Below the pieces are notes generated by a model. It saw nothing but the letters and a program-made list of their open reading frames with translations. It had not been told where the DNA came from and made no database searches. From NCBI RefSeq assembly GCF_018336935.1, contig NZ_CP068771.1, forward strand, positions 4,774,001 through 4,838,000: a stretch of 64,000 nt of DNA. The letters run 5' to 3'. Positions within the stretch are counted from its first letter, which is position 1. Each line of letters opens with the position of its first letter. The position numbers were made by a program, and so were the translations under genes. Source of the DNA: Serratia plymuthica (GTDB lineage: Bacteria; Pseudomonadota; Gammaproteobacteria; Enterobacterales; Enterobacteriaceae). Shown here piece after piece: positions 1 through 9,213 of the stretch.

Positions 1-1
1 A

Positions 2-73
2 GCTACTCGTCGGGATAACCTCGACCATGATGATTTTGCCGGAGATAGCTTATCCGGCAATAATAATTCTTGA
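2..73 (+). CDS. possible 3' end of a gene cut by the window edge
   Basis: An open frame enters from the left edge and stops at a TGA at 71-73, giving about 23 residues rich in Asp, Ser and Asn. It has no recognisable domain. Its only interest is position: the next gene is an antitoxin-like protein, so a toxin or partner gene could end here. The frame may equally be chance. Confidence 0.2.
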   Translation, partial: ATRRDNLDHDDFAGDSLSGNNNS

Positions 74-155
74 ATCAAGCGCATCAGTTTACGGGGGAGC
101 GCGAGCTGACGCTTCCACTGAGCGAACTTTACTTCTGCAACTCAAAGGAAAAACT

Positions 156-581
156 ATGTCCAAGACTTCCGATTCACGGTTACGCAATGAGGGCTTTCGT
201 AAAGCAGAGGCTTCCCTGAGACTTGAAGGAAGGGACCCCAGTGGTACGCCACTGTACGAGTCCATTAAGGCACGTATTATTTCAGGTGAGCTGACGTATG
301 AGCAGGGGCGTTCAGAGATTCTTGCATACTACACAAAAGCAGATACTGACGGGCCTGTGACAGTGGGAGAGATGCTGGTAGAGGAATTTTTAAAACCGCT
401 GAACATGTCTCATGATGAACTGGCGGAAGCTATGGGTATTTGCAAACAGGATGTTGACGATATTATCTGCGGTTTGCGTCGTGTTACGGATGATGAGGCT
501 CGCGTTCTTGCTACCATATTTGGTACCGATGTGGATTTTTGGAGCAACCTGCAGGAAATGCAATACAATCAAGAGAAATGA
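156..581 (+). CDS. antitoxin: VbhA-like Fic-inhibiting helix fused to HigA-like HTH
   Basis: The product is 141 residues if translation starts at the ATG at 156, which has AAGGA just upstream; the open frame extends further 5' without a ribosome site. Residues about 8-55 resemble the antitoxin VbhA family, including the S-x-x-x-E-G signature at S20-E24-G25 that in class I Fic antitoxins inserts into the Fic active site. Residues about 70-130 look like a HigA-type helix-turn-helix (a GEMLVEEFLKPL segment, then a helix pair). What is seen is the motif and the two-part layout. That the protein blocks a Fic AMPylase and autoregulates by DNA binding is inferred. No Fic toxin (HxFx(D/E)GNGR) is encoded within the window, so the partner is outside it, lost, or of another kind. 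Confidence 0.7.
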   Translation: MSKTSDSRLRNEGFRKAEASLRLEGRDPSGTPLYESIKARIISGELTYEQGRSEILAYYTKADTDGPVTVGEMLVEEFLKPLNMSHDELAEAMGICKQDVDDIICGLRRVTDDEARVLATIFGTDVDFWSNLQEMQYNQEK

Positions 582-797
582 TGTAAGGTATCGAGTCGCA
601 ATTACCTTAAACCTCAACTTTTCAGAAGCAGATTTTACTTTTTCTAGTGTTTTTTCTGAACGCCACCTAGATCGAGACAAAACCGCTGGTCTGCAAATAA
701 TCTTCAAGCATTTTAGTGACGAAGCTGCTTTTTTTAAAAAATGTATCGATTAGTCTCTAGGGTAGGGCACGATCCATATGCCCCCTGTCGCGATGAC

Positions 798-3137
798 TCA
801 ATCCGCGGCGACTAAAGCTTCCTTAGCCAAGCGTTGCATGTTCAATGAGCGGGTGTTCAGACCGGCCTTGGCGAACCGGTAGCGCATATAAGCGGAGATA
901 TCACTCTCGTGCGAGGAAACGATCAACTGGCGATTGCTGAACTCACAGCGAAGAAGGTCAGTCAAAGAGGCGATATTCACCTCATCAAGCGACTGGGACG
1001 GGTCATCGATCAGAATCAGTGGTACGTTTGAGTAAACCCGATTCAGGGAAAGAAAAAAACCTAGACTGAGCGCAGATACTTGGCCGGAGCTCATTGATAG
1101 AATCGCATCATACTCGGATTTTTCGGCTGTAAGGAACCTGAGTTCTTTGCCATCCTTGCTTTCAATGAACAGACCTAAACCACGCTGATAGTTTTGGATA
1201 AGCCGTCCGCTATATATATGGAAAATCAGTTCAATTTCAGCAATTGTTTGTTCTGAGTAGTTGCGTTCTGTTTTCTCAAGAGTAGCCTTTAGGTTATTGA
1301 CTTTTTCTTTAGCTATCTGTGCTGCTTTAGTTTCATTCTTAATGATCTCTAGCTCATTAAGGCATTGTCTGAGCCTTTTGCTTTGTGCCTCGTTTGCTTT
1401 AGCTGAGATATACAGTTCTTTGTCTTTCAACAACTGAGGTTCAACAATATAGAAGTCCTGCAGCTCTTTAAAGACAGCCATGATGACCTTTCTCCAATCT
1501 TGGGGCAAAGGTTCTGTCTCAGCTGTTTTCTGGCTTCTGATGAAAGCTGTAAGAGACTGAATTCTCGTGTCCACCTCCTCCTCATTTTCGGAGAACGAAT
1601 AGTTTAGTTCTACACCTAAAGTTTGAAAGTTGGAGACGAGTTGGTTAATAGTAGGCAACCGAGCTTTATCGCGGAGCAGTGCGTTGTGTAAGACGCTGTT
1701 GTAGTTCACGGATAGCTGCGCTTTCAGACTCTTAAGTTGAGCATCAATTATGGCCAGCTCTGTAGCCATTATTCCTATAAGAGTTAACAGAGTCTGGCCA
1801 TCAGCGTTTAATGCGTCATTGATTTGCTTTGATCGGTATTCAATCTTTTGCAGCATAGTGTCATGGGATTGCCAGTCTGCACCACACAGCGGACAATCCT
1901 GAGCGTCAGGAAAGAGTTTAGTATGCTCAGTAACTAGTTCTGCTTTTAAACGATTCAACTCGGTTGCAGCGTTGGTATTAGAGTTGCTCTTTTCTTGAAG
2001 TGAGTCACGGATAACTATTTGCTCAATAAACCATTCCAAACGCCCTTGGGCCCATCCACTAAGACTCCTGGCCTCATCGGCATTAATGACTGTTGCACCA
2101 CGTTTTATAATTCCTTCACGTTTGAGCAGTTCATTCAATTCTTTTTTAATGGCTTCAAGTCCATCCAGCTTGTTTAAATCATTGCCAAAACGTGCTAAGC
2201 TTTTTATTGAATCCTTGTTAAGTTCAATAAAATTTTCAATCGATTCATTTTTATCTCTTATCTGTATTGCACTCTTTAGCAGAGCCAGCCTTTGAAGACT
2301 GTGGATATTTTCAATGTATTCTCTTTGGATTTCTGTAGAGTAGGTGGGGAAGGGATTCTCTTTGTCCCACCCTGGTTGCAGCACTGAGGTGGAGATTTTT
2401 TTGTATCCAATTGATCCCAAATCAGCTTGAATCATTTTCTTAAGTGAACTGGCCTCTATTTCTAACCTTGATAAATCTGCAGCACGCTTAGGATCGCCGA
2501 TGAACTTTGTAAGCCGCAAGGCGATAGTTTTGCAGTTATCAGTCTCTGCCTTTATGTCACTAATATTAAAGAGATTGTTCAATGCCTCTTTACGTTTGTC
2601 TACTCGCGTATGCAGGAGCTGATTTTGGCCCTGCTCCAAATAATTTAAAAATGAAAAGTTCTCTTTGAAGTTTTTTCCGAAGAGTGTCTCAATGAAGTTT
2701 TCGTCGCGGATATTTTCTGCTACATAGCTGTTTGAGGTGAACTCTGGGAGCTCGTAAAGAGTAAAGTGGGTAAATTGGTCCGCTCTATTATTTGACTTCT
2801 CGTTAAAGTTTGAGGCGGGAGTATGTCTTGCTAGAGTAAGCCTCCTCGAACCATTAATAAACTCGATTTTGATTGCAAGGTCATTATTGCCTGAGCGATT
2901 ATTCCAAAGAAGATTATCTTCATAATTCGTTCGTTTTCCTATCATTAAGGTTGAAAATAGATGGCAGATTCGTTTTATTCTGCCAGTTAACAATAGCTCA
3001 ATAGCATCGAATATGCTAGTTTTGCCAAATCCATTGGGTCCATCCAGGGTCAAAAGTGATGCTCCCCCGAAATCCAGATGGATTTTTTTGAAAGCTTTAA
3101 AACTTGAAATCTCAATTTTGGATATTTGCCAGTTCAT
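798..3137 (-). CDS. Rad50/SMC-like ABC ATPase of an ABC-3C-type defence system
   Basis: This 779-residue protein has the split ABC ATPase layout of RecN/Rad50-type proteins. Walker A (GPNGFGKTS) is at residues 33-41. A long helical middle carries a CPLCG zinc-hook-like motif near residue 413. The ABC signature (SMSSGQ) is near 680, and Walker B with its catalytic acidic residue (LILIDDPSQSLDE) is near 705-718. It is the last gene of a three-gene minus-strand operon and overlaps the previous gene by 26 bases, which suggests translational coupling. In the ABC three-component (ABC-3C) class such an ATPase works with a middle component and an effector, and the set is thought to sense invading nucleic acid. 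The family placement is from architecture and gene order; the antiphage role is inferred. Base composition is AT-richer than the core genes. Confidence 0.8.
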   Translation of the reverse strand: MNWQISKIEISSFKAFKKIHLDFGGASLLTLDGPNGFGKTSIFDAIELLLTGRIKRICHLFSTLMIGKRTNYEDNLLWNNRSGNNDLAIKIEFINGSRRLTLARHTPASNFNEKSNNRADQFTHFTLYELPEFTSNSYVAENIRDENFIETLFGKNFKENFSFLNYLEQGQNQLLHTRVDKRKEALNNLFNISDIKAETDNCKTIALRLTKFIGDPKRAADLSRLEIEASSLKKMIQADLGSIGYKKISTSVLQPGWDKENPFPTYSTEIQREYIENIHSLQRLALLKSAIQIRDKNESIENFIELNKDSIKSLARFGNDLNKLDGLEAIKKELNELLKREGIIKRGATVINADEARSLSGWAQGRLEWFIEQIVIRDSLQEKSNSNTNAATELNRLKAELVTEHTKLFPDAQDCPLCGADWQSHDTMLQKIEYRSKQINDALNADGQTLLTLIGIMATELAIIDAQLKSLKAQLSVNYNSVLHNALLRDKARLPTINQLVSNFQTLGVELNYSFSENEEEVDTRIQSLTAFIRSQKTAETEPLPQDWRKVIMAVFKELQDFYIVEPQLLKDKELYISAKANEAQSKRLRQCLNELEIIKNETKAAQIAKEKVNNLKATLEKTERNYSEQTIAEIELIFHIYSGRLIQNYQRGLGLFIESKDGKELRFLTAEKSEYDAILSMSSGQVSALSLGFFLSLNRVYSNVPLILIDDPSQSLDEVNIASLTDLLRCEFSNRQLIVSSHESDISAYMRYRFAKAGLNTRSLNMQRLAKEALVAAD

Positions 3138-3777
3138 CGCTAATCAGTTCCTTGATCAAATCTTCTGCATTTAATTGGCCGTGTTTTTGTATCGTCTTAT
3201 ACGTCTTAGTAAGGTCGGCTTCAGCCACAGCTTCCTCAATTTGCAAACGAAGTGGAACTAGTTCCACTTTATTAATATTAAGTTCCAAAAAAGGCAACTT
3301 AATGAATATTTTGGCAACTGCGCTATATTTAGTTGCTGATGTAGGTTCTTTTTTGTAGGCATCGAAGTGCTTTTTATCTGAAATTAATTCATTTAGGTTG
3401 GTGAAATTTAATTCTTTTATGGCTTCAACTTCTGTGTCGCTATAGTAAAGAACATATTTTTTGTAGAAGTGCGGATCTTCTTCGATTTCAAAAATCTGTT
3501 CTTCATAGTTTTTGAATTCGGCCAACTTATCGAGATGATGGATACATATTAAATCGCAATTCTTTTTAAATGCTGGATCAGATATAAATGCCACAGGTGC
3601 GGACTGGTTGATGGTTGCATTAAGATCACCTGGCTTCATTAGATTATCTAACCTGTGCAAGACTGCAAATCGTATCGCTGTACCATTCTCTCGAACATAG
3701 AAGCTTGTTGTATCATTCTCATGTACTTTGAGGAAATTGTGTGCATCTAGGGCTTGATGTATGAGGTTAATAATCAT
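3112..3777 (-). CDS. ABC-3C middle component-like protein
   Basis: The 221-residue product has no enzymatic motif that I can see. It starts within the last four bases of the nuclease-like gene upstream (ATGA-type overlap) and its end overlaps the start of the ATPase gene by 26 bases. Size, lack of catalytic motifs and position between an effector and an ABC ATPase fit the 'middle component' of ABC-3C conflict systems, which probably bridges the other two subunits. The assignment rests mainly on context; the sequence alone would be called hypothetical. An N-terminal helix (MIINLIHQALDAHNFL) is followed by a mixed alpha/beta region. Confidence 0.6.
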   Translation of the reverse strand: MIINLIHQALDAHNFLKVHENDTTSFYVRENGTAIRFAVLHRLDNLMKPGDLNATINQSAPVAFISDPAFKKNCDLICIHHLDKLAEFKNYEEQIFEIEEDPHFYKKYVLYYSDTEVEAIKELNFTNLNELISDKKHFDAYKKEPTSATKYSAVAKIFIKLPFLELNINKVELVPLRLQIEEAVAEADLTKTYKTIQKHGQLNAEDLIKELISDELANIQN

Positions 3778-5018
3778 TTAAGTCGGGCCTCTGCGTCTTC
3801 TTTTGTTAAAATACTAATGCATAAACTTTTAGTAATGTTGCTATCGATGCGATCTTGATCATCGATGCAAGTTATATCGGAGCAATTAGTATAATTAGTA
3901 TCAATTGTGAAACTCTCATTAGCCTTGGCTGCAATAAGATTATTGAATTCGAATAAAAGCCTGCCTAGATCGTCGTTGTTTTTTATTTCTGCGATAATAT
4001 CAGAAGTACAGTATTTTTTATCTGTTGGTTCCAGCAAATATAATGCCGTTGGTGCGTAAAATTTATTGTTGCTGTCTAAATAATGTGGTAGTCGTTTTAA
4101 AATTGGATCGACTTTAAAGGTGTGTACGAGATCCGTATATCGGCGTATATCTGAGTTCTGAATGCGTGAAAACTTCTCTGAGGGTTTCATAAGTTGGCAG
4201 AGTGTCTTGAAATCGCCGCCCTCAGATTTTCTTATAAGCGTATAGATACGCCTGGCTCTTTCGTAGGCCGCGTCCGACATCTCCGAGAGTGATTCTGCGA
4301 GCCTTTCTTCTAGGTGACTATAGAGGCGCGTCTTTAACTCGATCGCGTAATAGTCCTTTCTTTCATATGGACTAGCGTCCGTAATGTCTGCAAGCATACT
4401 TGCGGCAGATACTCTGTATTCATAAGCTGCTTTACGCTGAGCGTCACCATCATTTTGTATTTTTGTGTGAATAGCTAGCGCGTGAGAGCTGATTTTATCT
4501 GATAGTAGACAATAATTTGCATCTATAAGGCTCTCATCATAAACGATTGCCTGGCGGGTATAGATTTCTTTAATAATATCTTTGGTTAGATCTTCTATCT
4601 TATCTAGTTCACAGTGGCGATTTTCACCGTATTGATAGAATTCAACTCGTTCGTGATTAGCATCAATGTAATCACTATGATCGTTAATCGGTTGAGATAT
4701 ATGAAAATATCTTTTTATCCCTGCGATTCTATCAAGTTTTATTGTTGCCGATTTTTCTAAGGCTTCCTTATAATTACTGCGGTAATCACCAATTTTTGCT
4801 TTAACCTGATGTGCGCTTATTAAATTATTATCTTTGTAAATCGCGAAATCATCTGTACTGTCAAGCTGTAGCTGGAAATCACTATCTCCTTGATTAATTA
4901 GCTTAAGACAATGATAAAGCGCTACCTTGCCTTGGTAGACAAATCCACTCCAAGTGGATATGGCGCTATGGGGGTATTTGCTTGCTTCCTCGTCGCTCAT
5001 ACTGGCTACTTTCACCAC
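3774..5018 (-). CDS. ABC-3C effector with a Cap4/Mrr-like nuclease domain
   Basis: The 414-residue product begins with a segment typical of DUF4297/Cap4-like dsDNA nucleases: SGFVYQGKVAL at about 24-34, an acidic cluster D53-S-T-D56-D57, and H70-QVK73. This is the spacing of a PD-(D/E)XK core ending in QxK. The rest is a long helical region with no known motif. It is the first gene of the three-gene operon and overlaps the next by four bases. By analogy with other ABC-3C and CBASS systems it is probably the DNA-cutting effector switched on by the ATPase; that is inference. The start shown is a GTG; an ATG six codons downstream (position 5000) is an alternative, and neither has a strong ribosome site. 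Confidence 0.7.
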   Translation of the reverse strand: MVKVASMSDEEASKYPHSAISTWSGFVYQGKVALYHCLKLINQGDSDFQLQLDSTDDFAIYKDNNLISAHQVKAKIGDYRSNYKEALEKSATIKLDRIAGIKRYFHISQPINDHSDYIDANHERVEFYQYGENRHCELDKIEDLTKDIIKEIYTRQAIVYDESLIDANYCLLSDKISSHALAIHTKIQNDGDAQRKAAYEYRVSAASMLADITDASPYERKDYYAIELKTRLYSHLEERLAESLSEMSDAAYERARRIYTLIRKSEGGDFKTLCQLMKPSEKFSRIQNSDIRRYTDLVHTFKVDPILKRLPHYLDSNNKFYAPTALYLLEPTDKKYCTSDIIAEIKNNDDLGRLLFEFNNLIAAKANESFTIDTNYTNCSDITCIDDQDRIDSNITKSLCISILTKEDAEARLK

Positions 5019-5781
5019 AGAATCATGAAGTTTTTGAGTGAAGGGATGATATCATAGAGCCATCATGTTTTTTAGTCAGGTACGCGAACAGGTAGATGAC
5101 CTCGATCACATAAAACCACATCTAAAATAGGTACATTACTTAAAAATATCTGTTCTAATGGTGTAAGATGCCGAAGATAGTATGCTGTGACATATTGAAT
5201 TTTGCCGCCTGAAAAGAGTTGTAATGAGTGAATTGTCGAGGTGAACACTGAGTTTCTCAACAAATGATAACTGTCTAGTGTATCTGGCATCAAGATTATG
5301 GTTGCTTTCTAATATAATCTTTTCATTGTATCGAAGTCTGTTCTTCAGCTGGCGTATTTTAATCTGTTCAAATGTCATTGGTGAATCTATGGAGGATTTT
5401 ATTTCTCGATCTTCTTATCGTGGATATTCCGACACCTATAGCTATAGCAGCGACGGCAACGGTGAATACTGACCGAGATCAATTTTAGCAGCTTGGAGGA
5501 TAAATTCGCTGCTAAAATTGCGTCTGTTACGTCTGCTTATTATGTCACCTGTTTTTGACTATGAGACAATGATATCGCTTCTAAGTAGGTGACCAAATTC
5601 AGTGTGCTACTACTGTTATTCGTCAGACCCAAAAAGTGCAAACCGACGTTGGTTTAAACACCGCAATAATCACATCTGATGGAAGCCGCCGGTCAGCTTT
5701 ATGTCGTCGTCACTGTTAAGCAGATGATAGCAAGATCTGCTCTTAGATAATGCGAAAAGTGTTTGGATAAGAGCGCACAGC
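5019..5781. other. AT-rich spacer with remains of a minus-strand coding region
   Basis: No convincing intact gene is present. On the minus strand, two overlapping frames (roughly 5378-5270 and 5293-5072) read like the halves of one protein broken by a frameshift: the first begins MTFEQIKIRQLKNRLRYN, the second ends with ILDVVLCDRGHLPVRV. I do not recognise the family. On the plus strand a 27-codon frame at 5389-5472 ends in a Ser/Tyr-rich tail and is probably chance. The spacer should also contain the promoter of the minus-strand ABC-3C operon, but I see no clear consensus hexamers. Confidence 0.35.
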
Positions 5782-8700
5782 ATGCATTATTCATTTTCTG
5801 ACAGCGGGAGCTATATTGGAGTGAACAGAGTGAGATTGAACCTTGCCTACCATGGTCGGAACACGACCTTCGACGTGCCTGAGGCCTCTAAGTTCGATGG
5901 TGGCGCCTATGCTGCGGACATTAAGGTCCTTGAAGCCCTGCCTGTGTGGACCGGTACTCCGAACGGCCTATCACTCTGGCAGAACCAGAAGGAGGCAATA
6001 GCTCTCGGTGCCGCCTACGTCCGCGTTTCGCAACAAACGGGTGAACCCGAAGGCGCCCTTGTCAAGATGCCGACGGGGAGCGGGAAATCGGGGGTCATCG
6101 CCGTGCTGACTCGATGCCTCCCCAAGGTTCGACGTGCGCTGGTACTAACGCCAAGGGAAGGCCTTGTTCAGCAAATGCACGCCGATATCCGGCGCAGGTT
6201 TTGGGCGAACATGGGATGCGCAGAGCCGGGCAACAAGGTCTGGTCGGACTCTGGCGTCGAACCTGCGGCGATCGAAATTCTGCTGCCGAACAGGGCTCGA
6301 ACCGAACAGATTTGCAACATGGTGGAAGCTAGCGACCGAACCGTTCTTGTAGGCACCCTCCAAGCTCTCGACAAGATCCGGACAGAGCGAGACAAGTTGA
6401 GGCGTCAGGCTGCTGGCGTTCCGCTAAATGAAGCAAAGTTGGCGGAACTCACACGGCTGGACCGCATCCTTGATCTGTTGGGCACGTTCGATCTCGTCGT
6501 CGTGGACGAGGGGCACTACGAGCCGGCACCGTCGTGGAGCCGGAGCGTCAGAGAACTTGCGCTGCCAACTATCCTGCTTAGCGCTACCCCCTTCCGCAAC
6601 GACTATAAACTTTTCACCGTACGCGGCTCGTTCGCCTACAACTTCTCGTTTCTGAAGGCGGCCGACGCCAAAATCGTGAGGGACGTGTGCTTCGCCACGC
6701 TAGACTCGCAGAACGGTAGCGCGACGGCCATCAACTGCTTTAACGAGGATATCGACCAGGCGTTAGCCGACGGCGACGCATCGGCCATCAAGACCTTTGC
6801 TGACCAGCTGCTCGAACTCGCACCCTTGCTTACTAAGGACCGCCCGGCCGGTTCAAAAATCATCGTGCGGGCCGCATCATGGAGCGCGCTCGCGACGTTG
6901 CAGCCCCTCCTTGCGGGGAGCAAACAGACAGACGCGGTGCTGATCCATGACCAAGTGGGCAAGGGTGATAACCGTAAATTGCATCCGCTTCGCTTCGTCA
7001 CGGTAAGGGAGGCGCAGAACAAGGCCGGAGAAGCGACCTTCTGGCTGCACCAAACAAAATTGCTTGAAGGCATCGACGATCCGATGTTCGTCGCTGTCGC
7101 TATTTTGGATGGTTTCACGAACGACCGCCAGCTCGTGCAACAGATCGGTCGGGTGTTGCGCTCGACCGATGCGAAGCGCCAGCAAATCCAGACGGCGACG
7201 GTGGTTGCACGCAACGCCGAGCAGCTCGCAAGGCTCAAGACCAGCTGGGCACAATACCTGGCCTTCGAAGACGCAGGGGAGGAGAATCTTGCCAGCATCA
7301 TTCCCGGCGAGGCTTATCTGCCCGAGAGGATCGTCCCGGCGATGCCGGATCAACAGTATGTTGATGGGAGCTTCCGCCAGAGACTTCCTGTAACGGGTCC
7401 GTTGCACCGTGATGATCTTCTGGTCCCCCGCCGCGCAGCGATTTTCGCCATCGGTCCGGACTTCGACGCGACTCTTGCGGAAACTGAGACCCGCGAGGGC
7501 ATCGTCGCCCGCAATCGCTTCGTGGTCCACCCCGTGGACGATTTGCCGGAAGGAGTCTGGGGCTGGACCTTCTTCTCCGTCGACGAAAGCCCCTACCTCA
7601 GTCGCCATTTTGTTACAGAATGGCAGTTTGGGGTCACGCTAATGGTGCGGATCAACGACCGACTGTTCGTGTTCGACACCGACGGTGTGCCGTTCGATGC
7701 CAACAAGATCGGCGTCACGCGTCTGGACAGGCAGATCCTCGTCCGGCTCTTCGGTCCGAGCAGCAACGACCGTAAGGTCCGCATCACCAAGCTGGCTGCC
7801 ACATCGCTCGAAATGGCGGACCGCGCGATCCGGGCGACGACGACCAGCACCGCATCTTTCGAGGATACGTTTACGGACTTGCTGGATGCGGTGCTCCTTC
7901 CTACCAACGTCGCGGGATACGTTGGAGGCACCGCACGCTACTTAGGCCTTAGCCGTTCCAAGGTCACTGACGCGAGTGTCCGCCGCGTTGGCGTCGATGA
8001 GTACGTGAGGTGGGCCACCGATATCGACCGCGAGCTCACCGCCGCGACGGCGGGCAACCGAGTGTTCGATCGTTTCGCGCAGCTCACAACACCGGACCCA
8101 GAAAAGGCGAAGAACCCCCGGAATATACTGCTCGATCTGCAGCCGCTTGACGACTTTGGAGCGTTCATCGCCGACCGTGAGGGTCAGCCGTCGACGCCGA
8201 AGGCGCCGTCCTTGATCGACCTCTGCGCCGACATCGACGACGGCCAATTCCAGGTTACGATGAGTGATGGCAGCAAGCTGGGCTGCTCGATCACTTACAA
8301 CCCCAAGTCCGGCCGCTACGCAATCTCAAGCGACGAACTCAACGCCATTTTCCAGCAAGGCTTCTCGGCTTCGGGTATGGTCATGACGTTAACCGAGAGA
8401 ATCAACGCCGAGCAGGCGTTTCGCGTCCTCACCGACGAGGCCGATAAGGTTTACATGCATGGCAAATGGGCCAAGGCGCGGGAGATCGTGTCGGACAGAC
8501 GTGTCCCGGCACTCGATGTTGCTGTTGCCGTACCGGCGCTGAGAGACACGTTCGTGGAGAAAGGAGAAGCAGCATGGGCGAACGGCAACGTCAGCAAGTG
8601 GCAAAAGGAGTCAATTTTCGGACTGACTGCCAAATACATCGGCCTAACCGGCCCGGCACCCGACGACTACGCCAAGGCGCTGCGGGAGTTCCCTCTTATC

Positions 8701-9213
8701 CTCCTTGACGACGACGGCCAGGAGATGGCCGACTTCATTCTGGTCTCAGACAGCAAGGTGGTGCTGCTTCACGCAAAAGCTCTGGGGAAGGACGACGGTG
8801 ACGAAAGCGCCTCCGTGACGGCCATCCAGGAGGTTGGACGCCAGGTGGCTGCATCGCTAGGGTTCTTCCTGACCTCGTCGCCCCAAATCGAGAACGATCG
8901 GTGGCAGCGCGCATACACCGCGAACAAGACCACTATCCCAGCGCCAGCGTCGGGAAGTATCCGCATCTTCCGCAACACTGGAGGGGTCGCTCCCGCTGAC
9001 GTTGCTGATACGGTACGCGCGGCGTTGCGTGATCGCCGTATTGCCAAGGAGGTCTGGCTCGTCGCAGGCCGGTTGCTAAACATTGAGACTGCGCGCAAAC
9101 GTGCGTTGGCGAACACTTTGACCAACCGGACGCGGCAACTTCTCATGTACATCGACGGCCTGTCGACGACGTGCGGCCGCGCGAACGCCAGGCTGAGGAT
9201 CTTTGCGCACTAG
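5782..9213 (+). CDS. superfamily 2 DEAD/DEAH-type helicase, probable defence gene
   Basis: The 1143-residue protein has an SF2 helicase core in its N-terminal half: a Q-like segment (LWQNQKEAI, 65-73), Walker A (MPTGSGKSG, about 96-104), a DEGH box (242-245), motif III (LSATPF, near 265-271) and motif VI (QQIGRVLRS, about 453-461). This layout is like the restriction subunit (HsdR/Res) of type I and III systems. Residues about 520-1143 are a long region that I cannot assign; no PD-(D/E)XK motif is obvious. No methylase or specificity gene is adjacent, so it is not a standard R-M system. The gene is markedly GC-richer than the ABC-3C operon before it, which suggests separate acquisition. The start ATG at 5782 has no clear ribosome site; a GTG at 5821 is an alternative. 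Confidence 0.75.
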   Translation: MHYSFSDSGSYIGVNRVRLNLAYHGRNTTFDVPEASKFDGGAYAADIKVLEALPVWTGTPNGLSLWQNQKEAIALGAAYVRVSQQTGEPEGALVKMPTGSGKSGVIAVLTRCLPKVRRALVLTPREGLVQQMHADIRRRFWANMGCAEPGNKVWSDSGVEPAAIEILLPNRARTEQICNMVEASDRTVLVGTLQALDKIRTERDKLRRQAAGVPLNEAKLAELTRLDRILDLLGTFDLVVVDEGHYEPAPSWSRSVRELALPTILLSATPFRNDYKLFTVRGSFAYNFSFLKAADAKIVRDVCFATLDSQNGSATAINCFNEDIDQALADGDASAIKTFADQLLELAPLLTKDRPAGSKIIVRAASWSALATLQPLLAGSKQTDAVLIHDQVGKGDNRKLHPLRFVTVREAQNKAGEATFWLHQTKLLEGIDDPMFVAVAILDGFTNDRQLVQQIGRVLRSTDAKRQQIQTATVVARNAEQLARLKTSWAQYLAFEDAGEENLASIIPGEAYLPERIVPAMPDQQYVDGSFRQRLPVTGPLHRDDLLVPRRAAIFAIGPDFDATLAETETREGIVARNRFVVHPVDDLPEGVWGWTFFSVDESPYLSRHFVTEWQFGVTLMVRINDRLFVFDTDGVPFDANKIGVTRLDRQILVRLFGPSSNDRKVRITKLAATSLEMADRAIRATTTSTASFEDTFTDLLDAVLLPTNVAGYVGGTARYLGLSRSKVTDASVRRVGVDEYVRWATDIDRELTAATAGNRVFDRFAQLTTPDPEKAKNPRNILLDLQPLDDFGAFIADREGQPSTPKAPSLIDLCADIDDGQFQVTMSDGSKLGCSITYNPKSGRYAISSDELNAIFQQGFSASGMVMTLTERINAEQAFRVLTDEADKVYMHGKWAKAREIVSDRRVPALDVAVAVPALRDTFVEKGEAAWANGNVSKWQKESIFGLTAKYIGLTGPAPDDYAKALREFPLILLDDDGQEMADFILVSDSKVVLLHAKALGKDDGDESASVTAIQEVGRQVAASLGFFLTSSPQIENDRWQRAYTANKTTIPAPASGSIRIFRNTGGVAPADVADTVRAALRDRRIAKEVWLVAGRLLNIETARKRALANTLTNRTRQLLMYIDGLSTTCGRANARLRIFAH

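Noticed and set aside
6145..9152. Several ORFs antisense or out of frame within the helicase gene
   Set aside because: They are GC-rich shadow frames lacking ribosome sites; the helicase motifs fix the true frame.
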